Below, in pieces: positions 57,690 through 64,000 of a stretch of DNA of 64,000 bases. The DNA lies in contig JAWHQI010000148.1 in the NCBI GenBank assembly GCA_033032865.1, forward strand, positions 4,545,501 to 4,609,500. Reading direction: 5' to 3'. Below the pieces are notes generated by a model. The model was given only the letters and a program-made list of their open reading frames with translations. It searched no databases and was not told the DNA's origin. A program made the translations under genes and the position numbers. Numbering within the stretch: position 1 is the first letter of the stretch; every line of letters begins with the position of its first letter. The DNA comes from Dactylorhiza incarnata (Eukaryota; Streptophyta; Magnoliopsida; Asparagales; Orchidaceae).

Positions 57690-58288
57690 AATAATTTTAA
57701 AGTTATACCGTCGATTACTCTTGGAAGATTCTATCGATATGGGTGTTTGCCCAGAAGTCTGCGACCTCTCTTTTTCGGTCAGAATGGTCAGTTCCAGCGG
57801 TCTCAATTTTGGGAGACCGCCCAGACCGCTTGCCTCCTCTCCAACAATTTTCCTAAGGCACGGGCCACCAGTCTTCAGTGAGATCGCCAGACCGAGCAGT
57901 CTGAGGCTTTCTTCTTTTTTGATATTTGCACCTCCCAATCTCTGCCCCGGTTCACCTATAACACAGGCAACCCGTAATTTTTGTATCTGCTCATTTGGGC
58001 AGCCTCTGCATCTATAAATAAAGGGGTAGGGGTACTAGAAAAGGGACTTTTTACCTCGAGCTTCCAGCTTGCAACCTGTGCAAGCGGTCGCGATTTTTGT
58101 CACCTTTTCTACCTCTTACCCTTACCTATTTTAGACCCCTCCTGTAACCTTTTTTGGAGATCAATCGAAGCATCTTTTCTCTCAGAGATCTCTTCTCCGG
58201 CTTTCTTCATCCCAAGTAACCTGCACTCCGCAGTCCTTCCCAATCTCTTTTTAGTATGAGTTTTGTAGGTATAATTTTTGTGCCAACA
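57690..58288 (+). repeat. Tat-2 LTR (edges approximate)
   Basis: TATA box TCTATAAATA at 58011-58020. AGACCGC motifs upstream (about 57765-57905). Inner end probably GTGCCAACA near 58288; the primer site is not clear. Confidence 0.5.
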
Positions 58289-58489
58289 GAACGAACACGC
58301 GACCTTCAGATTGGAGTGTTAAGGTGAAGTCAGCGGACAACTGAAATGTCCGACAGCGAGATCCAGCCTAGTTAGTTCGTCGGCGGACTCCCTTCGTTAG
58401 GTGTCGCGAGCTCTTTAGAAGCCCTTGAGCTTCGTTCTGAGCTCCGCCTCGAGCAGTCTCGCAGTTTGATCGCCTGTTAGTTAGATTCG

Positions 58490-60080
58490 ATGAATCAAAA
58501 ACATTCTTCGATCTCCCAGAGGCTTCTCCCTCAGACCAATCAGGTCACCACCCCCTATCCCATGGACGGCGGTCACGCTCCTAACCATGCGAACTCTCAG
58601 CCCGCTTCTCCCCTGCGGTCTCAAGGGGAAGAGTTTGCAGCTCGCCAGGCCATCTTAAGGGCAAAAACTGAGGGATATCCATCTCGAGCCAAAAAAATTT
58701 TAGGAGGACTATATTTATCCTCCGGCTCTAGCTGCTTCCCCTCCTGCCCCTTCTGGTGTTTTTGAAGCGCAAGAACCTTCCCCTTTTCCAGATAGAATCC
58801 ATTGGGAGCCAACTCCCCATGGATTTAGAGAGCCAAGATTGCCTATGTTCACTGGAGAGTGATCCTAGCTCTCATCTTCAAGCTTTCGATTCTACAGTCG
58901 CTCTATGGTTTCTCTCAGATGCGATGAGGTGTAAGTTGTTAATCACCTCCTTAGATGGGCAAGCAAGGGAGTGGTTTTATATATTACAACCCCAGTCCAT
59001 CTCCTGCTTCACCGTCCTAAGGCAAGAACTTCTTTTGAATTTTTCTACATCAAAGAAGAGGAAGAGTGGTCCTGCAACTCTCTTCAGGATTAAGCAAGGT
59101 GAAAGCGAGACTTTGGCTCGCTTTATTGATCGCTTCCAAAGAGAAATCCTTGGGATATGGGATGTAGATCCCTCGCTTTATATGGTAACCCTGGTAAATG
59201 ACCTGCAAGAAGGACTTCTCATGTTTGAGGACACTACCAAGGAGCCAAGCTCTTATCTAGAGCTAATCAGCATCGTGAATAGATTCATAGAAGGGGAAAT
59301 CAGCAACCCCAACTATGTTTCCAATCTGACGTGCAGAACCAGCAAGAAAAGTTCTGCTGGCTTCTTCCCAGCTCCACCATCAGCGAAACCTCCGCGACAT
59401 GAGTTCCAACCTCCATCCTAGAGAGGAAGGAACTTTCTCCGTCATCATCCCTACCAGGGACATCAAGAGTTCCAACATAAATTGCCTCTGCTGCCAACTC
59501 CATTCACTCCAGCACCGCAACCATCACATGTCCATCAAGTTCTTTTTGCCCATCCGCCTCTCCCACCTTCTTCTCATCTATCCTATAATGACTTTCAAGA
59601 GTCATTCACTGAGCTCAATGTCTCGATGAGCAAGTTGGTTCAAGATCTCCAAAAGCAGCCTTTTTATAAGAGGCCTCTCGCTTGCAATCTTACCCGAAGA
59701 CCTGAAACCTCTCTCTCTATTGTGAGCATCATAGAGAGAGAGAGGTCATCTGACCGCGAATTGTAGAGCTCTCCGAATGCTGGTGGGGAAGCTTGTGAAA
59801 GAAGGAATGCTGCATAAGTTGGTGCAAAAAGGTGATCCTTCCAAGGCTTCATCCTCTAAGAGAAAGGAGGTGGTAGAAGTCCACTGGGAGTGTGAAGAAG
59901 TTGATGATGTTGTCCCCTTGGCAACGTTGGTTATCCTAGCAAGTGTGTGGATGCTAACGACGAGGAAGCTCTGGGCTACCACTTCTGCATCCACGGAGGA
60001 GCAGGTCTTAAATATTCAAAGAAAGCTAGTCTTGTAAGAGTCTATAGATCAGAGGTCGCTGCTAACTCATCTTCTCCTCC
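58490..60080 (+). pseudogene. gag: Tat-2 gag
   Basis: Start ATG 58490 (MNQKHSSISQRLLPQ). After frame breaks the capsid body is clear: SDPSSHLQAFDSTVALWFLS, LLITSLDGQAREWFYILQPQ and NFSTSKKRKSGPATLFRIKQ (59038-59100), matching the FSTSKKRMKDAKALFKIKQG of the backbone Tat. Stop at 59421. The stretch 59422-60080 is non-open, with a possible degraded knuckle (YHFCIHGGAG near 59980). Confidence 0.8.
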
Positions 60081-60088
60081 ATCGAGGG

Positions 60089-60538
60089 ATGGTTACCTTC
60101 GCGCAAGAAGATCTTCCTCCAACTGCCAAGCCCTTCAATGATGCAGTTGTTATCAAGGCGGTGATCGAAAATTATACAGTTGAAAATATCTTAATCAATA
60201 CCAGAAGCTCCGTCAACCTCCTCTTCAAGCCGGCTTTTAAAGCCCAAAATACCGGAAAGACTCTTCTCTCCACTGAAGGGACTCTCTATGGCTTCTCAGG
60301 AGAGAAGAAGGAGGGAGAAGGGAATGTCACCCTCTCAGTGACTCTTGGATGAATAACTAAGCTTGTCAAGTTTATAGTCGTTGAAGATCTAAGTAGATAC
60401 GGTACAATCTTTGGAAGGCCGATTCTGAATGAATATCAAGAGTTGGTTTCTACCTACCACCTGGTCTTCCTTGAATGACAAACAGTAATGGATCAGGAGC
60501 AATTTGAAGAAAGCCCAAGAGTGTTATGTCAAGATAGT
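60089..60538 (+). pseudogene. pol: Tat-2 protease fragment
   Basis: VVIKAVIENYTVENILINTR then SSVNLLFKPAF: the active site DTGSS reads NTRSS, so the catalytic Asp is lost. LYGFSGEKKEG matches LFGFSGERKEV of the backbone Tat. A frame change near 60352 leads to FGRPILNEYQELVSTYHLVF, then the sequence is cut. Confidence 0.8.
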
Positions 60539-61360
60539 CTGTAAGACCCTTTTTTTCATTGTAAAACCAGGTCTTATGCCCAGAAGCCGCTTTGCGGTGA
60601 CACCAACACTCGGGAAGGTCGCCACTACAAAACTCTTATCATGCTGACAATATCGATCACAGAAAAGAGAAGTATAAATGAAGAAAAGTCCATAAATCGC
60701 ATGATATATAGATCTTAATGAAAAATCTACTAGTAACACACAGGGATCTTGTGACTGGTGCTCCTGTGCTAGGCTGCCCGCCTCCATCTATAATGGCCTC
60801 TAGTGGTGTTGTATCTCCTCGGTCCCCTAAAAAGATATGGTCCACCAACCGTTAATCAAGAAGAAAAAGCATCATTTCCCCCCATCCATCCCCAGTGTCC
60901 CTAGGCACCAAGTGGGAGGATGAAGCGGAGGACAGCAAGAGGTATAAAATAAAGCAGGTGACATGTCTTAGCTACAAGAGTATCTATCATTACACAAGTG
61001 TTTATATATATGAAGTAGTAAATAAAGGAAGGTAAAGAACCAGTAAAGTGAGCAAGTAAAGACAGATATAGAATAGAAAAGTATCCATTGATTTATAGAA
61101 TGCCCATACAAACATATGGACCAAGGGGTCGTTTAGAAAGGCCTATAGAATAAAAAGTCCCATAACCAATTTATACAATAGGGGTAGGGGTTCAAATGCA
61201 ATGCTTATGCTATGACATGCAATGTTATGTTGGGTAATGTTATAATCACACAAGTGCAACTCACACACTTCGACTATATGCGCACAGCCCTTTTGTTCCA
61301 CCTTTTTGGAGCTAGCAAAACTCCCAGGATACCCCCGTAGTGGCAAACGGAAGCGGTGGG
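60539..61360. other. Unassigned 0.8 kb
   Basis: Starts TGTAAGACCC, which looks like a gypsy LTR beginning, but I find no matching end. Otherwise no gene or repeat family recognised. Confidence 0.35.
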
Positions 61361-62631
61361 TGTAAAATTTTTCGAATCTTTATGAAGTGAGCAGGAGTTA
61401 GTCAACTTAGAGTTACAAGCCAAACAACCAGAGGCAAGTGGAGGCGAACAACTGATCTTTATTGAAAGCAACTTCAAATTACAAGGCAAGGCATGCTTGG
61501 CGAGACATGATTTCGCCAGCACAAAACACCAAAAAAATTTTACAAAGTTGAAGATAACACGAGACCGCGCGGTCTCCCTTTGCGACCTCAGCAACTCGCC
61601 AACCCGCAAACCGCAGCCGACCTCAGAACAACACCAGACCGCTGATCAGACCGCACCCTTCCTTTCGAACTCCTGATTCTCCCGAACTCCAGCACCACAA
61701 CTCCAAGCCGCAGACCGCCCGAACACTTTCAGAGGAAGAGGTGATCGATACTGCCCGCACTATCCGCAGAAGCTGCACAAGAGAAGTTCAATCAGCAGAC
61801 CGCCCGGTCAAATAATCTCAGACCGCAGGAAAGAAGAAAGTTCAGCTTACACTTTGTGTGTTAATTATTGCTGCCGATGGGTCCTATTTATAGGCGTGAG
61901 ACCGGATCCAGTCACCACCCTATGAGATAGGATCACCACCCTCCAGACCGCGCGACCTGACCGGTCACACTGCGCGATCAGCAACAGTACTCCTGCTTCA
62001 TTTTGGTGAACTCGCCATCTTCAACATCGACTATGAGAGACCGCCACTCTCACAGCAGATCGCGACTCCAAAGGAGATCGCCAGACCGCCCGAAGATGTT
62101 CACCCCCTGTGTTCGTCCGAGACCACGAACACAGCCAGTTCGCTAACAGACCGCGAACTCCTGTCCGCATGGCGGTCTCCTCCTGAGACCACGAACATCG
62201 ACCAGCTCGCATACCAGCCTCCTCCTGAGACCGCGAACTGAGACCGCGCGACTAAGACCCTTAGTCCGCGACTACCACCAGAAAGCCCGGTCAGCCACCA
62301 GACCGCATTCTGGAGAACCTGGATCAAGCTGTGCGGTCACACCAGACCGCTACAACCTTGAAGAGGACAGCACGCCACGCGATCAAGCACAGACCAAGCA
62401 CACCTGAAGACGAACAGCCCGCCACGCGATCAGAGACAGACCGCGCGGCCTTCACCTTCAGCCGCCTTGGACCCAAACCAGCGATCAAGCCAGGAGACCG
62501 CAGCTAGGCTAAGACCAGTCAGACCGCAGCGGCAGACCGCCAGGTCGTGCGGTCACACCAGACCGCCCGACCTCCTCCCAGACCGCCCAGGTCCAAAGGC
62601 CCTCCAAACTTCCACTTCAACAGTTTCAACA
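61361..62631 (-). repeat. 3' LTR of copia-D (left edge inferred)
   Basis: Right edge exact: minus TGTTGAAACTG after the tract CAAGGGGGAG. Left edge set at TGTAAAATTTT (61361) for a TG...CA fit. TATA box CCTATAAATAGG on the minus strand (61884-61895). Upstream of it (61915-62600) are over twenty AGACCGC or GCGGTCT motifs, some palindromic (GACCGCGCGGTC at 61563 lies downstream). Confidence 0.65.
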
Positions 62632-64000
62632 CTCCCCCTTGAAGTGGCAAGTTGAAACTAGCCCCAATAAGCTCCTTAGCCGTGTGAACGGTCCCTTTTG
62701 CCAGCGCCTTTGTGAAGATGTCTGCGACATTGTCCGCACTCCGCACATGCCCGACTGAAAGAGATCCCTCCAGCACCTTCTCCCGTATGAAGTGGTGCTC
62801 GATCTCGATATGCTTGGTCCTCGCGTGACAAACTGGATTGGTAACCAGTTTGAGAGCACTCTCGTTGTCACCGCGTAGCAAGGTCGGCTCCCGAACCTCC
62901 TTGTGGACGTCTCCCACCAACCACCTAAGCCAGATGGCTTCCTGAGCTGCCAAGGCTGAAGCCTTGTATTCCGCTTCCGTGGTGGAGACCGACACGGAAT
63001 CCTGCTTCTTGCTGCAGCATGATATAGCTGTAGGGCCCGCCATGAAGACGAATCCAGATGTCGACTTCCGATCATCTGAATCTCCCTCGTAATCAGCATC
63101 CATGAACCCGTGCACCTCGAAGCCCACATACCTCTTGTATAGGAGACCCATATCCGAGGTCGCCTTGACATACTTCAGAATGTTCTTGGCCGCTAGCAGA
63201 TGAGGTACCCGTGGCTCCGCCATATATCGACTCACTTTGCCAACTGCATATGCAATAACTGGCCTCGTGATCGTCAGATAAATCAAGCTCCCAACCAGAG
63301 CTCGGAATACCAACGGATCTTGCATAATCCTCCCCTCATCTTTCCGAAGCTTCATAGCCTTCTCTAGAGGTGTGGAAGTGCACTTCCCTTCCTTCATGCC
63401 GAATCGCTCCACGATCCGCTCCGCATATCCGGCCTGGGTCACCAGCACTCCGCCTTCCTTCCTCTGCACCTCGAGTCCAAGGAAATGGTGAAGCTCACCT
63501 AAGTCCTTCATCTCGAACCTGATAGACAACTCGGCCCGAAGCTGCGCTACCTCCTCCTTCGAGTTCCCCGTCACGATCATATCGTCGACGTATAGCAGCA
63601 CGATGACTTGAAGCTCCCCGCTCTTCTTGACGAACAAGCTTGAGTCTGAGTCTGAAGCAACAAATCCACAGAATAGGAGGTATTCTGCGATCTTCCCGTA
63701 CCACGCCCTCGGCGCTTGCTTCAACCCATACAGGGCCTTCTTCAACTTGCAGACATGCTCCGGAAAATCTTCAGACACAAAGCCTGGTGGCTGGACCATG
63801 AAGATATCCTTGTCAATCTCTCCGTACAAGAAAGCGTTCTTGACGTCAAGCTGCCAAATCTCCCATCCACTGAACGCCGCCAAGGCAATGATGAACCGAA
63901 CTGAAGTCATTTTTGCCCCCGGACTGAATGTCTCCTCGTAGTCTTCACCGTACTGCTGCGAGAACCCCCGAGCTACAAGGCGAGCCTTGTATCGCTCGAT
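62519..64000 (-). CDS. pol: copia-D pol, RT and RNase H (partial, intact frame)
   Basis: Open to the window edge. Begins ERYKARLVARGFSQQYGEDY and TFSPGAKMTSVRF (Gly where Val is usual), then [40 protein letters not shown] and VLLYVDDMIVTGNSKEEV with an intact YVDD. RNase H starts HGFMDADYEGDSDDRKSTSG and has STTEAEYKA, LLRGDNESALKL and HHFIREKV. The usual ending NLPLQGGV is followed directly by the LTR, into which the frame runs until a stop at 62519. No break in 490 codons, so a young copy. Confidence 0.92.
   Translation of the reverse strand: MERYKARLVARGFSQQYGEDYEETFSPGAKMTSVRFIIALAAFSGWEIWQLDVKNAFLYGEIDKDIFMVQPPGFVSEDFPEHVCKLKKALYGLKQAPRAWYGKIAEYLLFCGFVASDSDSSLFVKKSGELQVIVLLYVDDMIVTGNSKEEVAQLRAELSIRFEMKDLGELHHFLGLEVQRKEGGVLVTQAGYAERIVERFGMKEGKCTSTPLEKAMKLRKDEGRIMQDPLVFRALVGSLIYLTITRPVIAYAVGKVSRYMAEPRVPHLLAAKNILKYVKATSDMGLLYKRYVGFEVHGFMDADYEGDSDDRKSTSGFVFMAGPTAISCCSKKQDSVSVSTTEAEYKASALAAQEAIWLRWLVGDVHKEVREPTLLRGDNESALKLVTNPVCHARTKHIEIEHHFIREKVLEGSLSVGHVRSADNVADIFTKALAKGTVHTAKELIGASFNLPLQGGVLKLLKWKFGGPLDLGGLGGGRAVWCDRTTWRSAAAV

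Larger units (their letters stand above)
55279..57690 (+). repeat. Diverged Tekay-like LTR
   Basis: Starts TGTGACAC. Order parallels 24630-26595: purine-rich AGGAAGAAGAAGG-like stretch (56160-56190), ATG with eight codons and a donor (56294-56317), later GCTTGCAGG-like and CTTTTGCTGGGATGCGAGC-like segments (57395-57640). Sequence identity is low by eye, so this is a related but old LTR. The right edge is where Tat-2 sequence seems to begin. Confidence 0.45.
57690..60538 (+). mobile_element. Second Tat-like gypsy element (Tat-2), 5' part
   Basis: Plus-strand LTR, gag and protease of a Tat-like element. It stops just after protease, where the linker toward RT (KKAQECYVKIV) is cut at about 60538. 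No RT, RNase H, integrase or right LTR in the window. Left LTR edge uncertain. Confidence 0.7.
61361..64000 (-). mobile_element. Ty1/copia element (copia-D), 3' part
   Basis: Minus-strand pol end, polypurine tract and 3' LTR. The 5' part lies beyond 64000. Confidence 0.85.

Noticed and set aside
60539..61360. A solo gypsy LTR starting TGTAAGACCC
   Set aside because: The start looks right but I found no matching TG...CA end or duplication, so it is left unassigned.

Overview
This is nuclear DNA of a flowering plant, most likely from heterochromatin of a large genome. I see no host gene that I can defend. The window is almost entirely LTR retrotransposons nested in one another. Plant origin rests on Ty1/copia Sirevirus-type proteins, a Ty3/gypsy Tat-type element with an archaeal-type RNase H, a chromodomain gypsy element (Tekay-like), primer sites of the initiator-Met tRNA type, and short GT-AG introns with plant-like AT-rich composition. 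I cannot name the species.

Layout: the backbone is one minus-strand Tat-type gypsy element whose own sequence (about 13 kb) is scattered from 4643 to 48184. It sits inside the reverse transcriptase of an older minus-strand copia element (copia-C, 48185 to about 54257), which itself appears to interrupt a Sirevirus-like LTR (54258-54872). Five younger elements have landed in the Tat element: Sirevirus copia-A in its left LTR (1-4642, minus, cut by the window edge); a 6.5 kb non-autonomous gypsy-type element (5879-12357); a 5'-truncated Sirevirus remnant (14835-20695); a complete Tekay-like chromovirus (24630-33553, plus); and a complete Sirevirus copia-B (36634-46305, plus). Four of the five have matching or one-mismatch 5-bp target duplications seen on both sides. 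At three of these sites (5879, 14835 and 24630) I checked that removing the insertion on paper rejoins an open reading frame of the Tat element. To the right lie a divergent Tekay-like LTR (about 55279-57690), a second broken Tat element (about 57690-60538, plus), an unassigned stretch, and a minus-strand copia element (copia-D, from about 61361 to beyond 64000).

The most interesting parts are not the standard gag-pol genes. (1) On the strand opposite to its pol, the Tat element carries two apparently spliced genes, each with its own TATA box; the second has a domain like those called putative gypsy-type transposon (PF04195 family). (2) The Tekay-like element appears to place the Gag start codon in an eight-codon exon inside its LTR, and to have an 87-bp GT-AG intron between gag and protease, so splicing could set the Gag to Gag-Pol ratio. 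A diverged LTR 30 kb away keeps the same eight-codon exon and donor. (3) Nearly every LTR family here, copia and gypsy alike, has its own array of CpG-rich dyad motifs, usually just upstream of the TATA box, and two motifs are shared between unrelated families. (4) Sirevirus 3' non-coding DNA holds hairpins whose stems differ in sequence but keep pairing.

Relative ages follow the nesting: the Tekay-like and non-autonomous elements have almost identical LTR pairs, copia-B shows a few percent LTR divergence by eye, the Tat LTRs about 5 percent, and copia-C is heavily mutated with altered catalytic residues. All divergence figures are eye estimates, not computed alignments.
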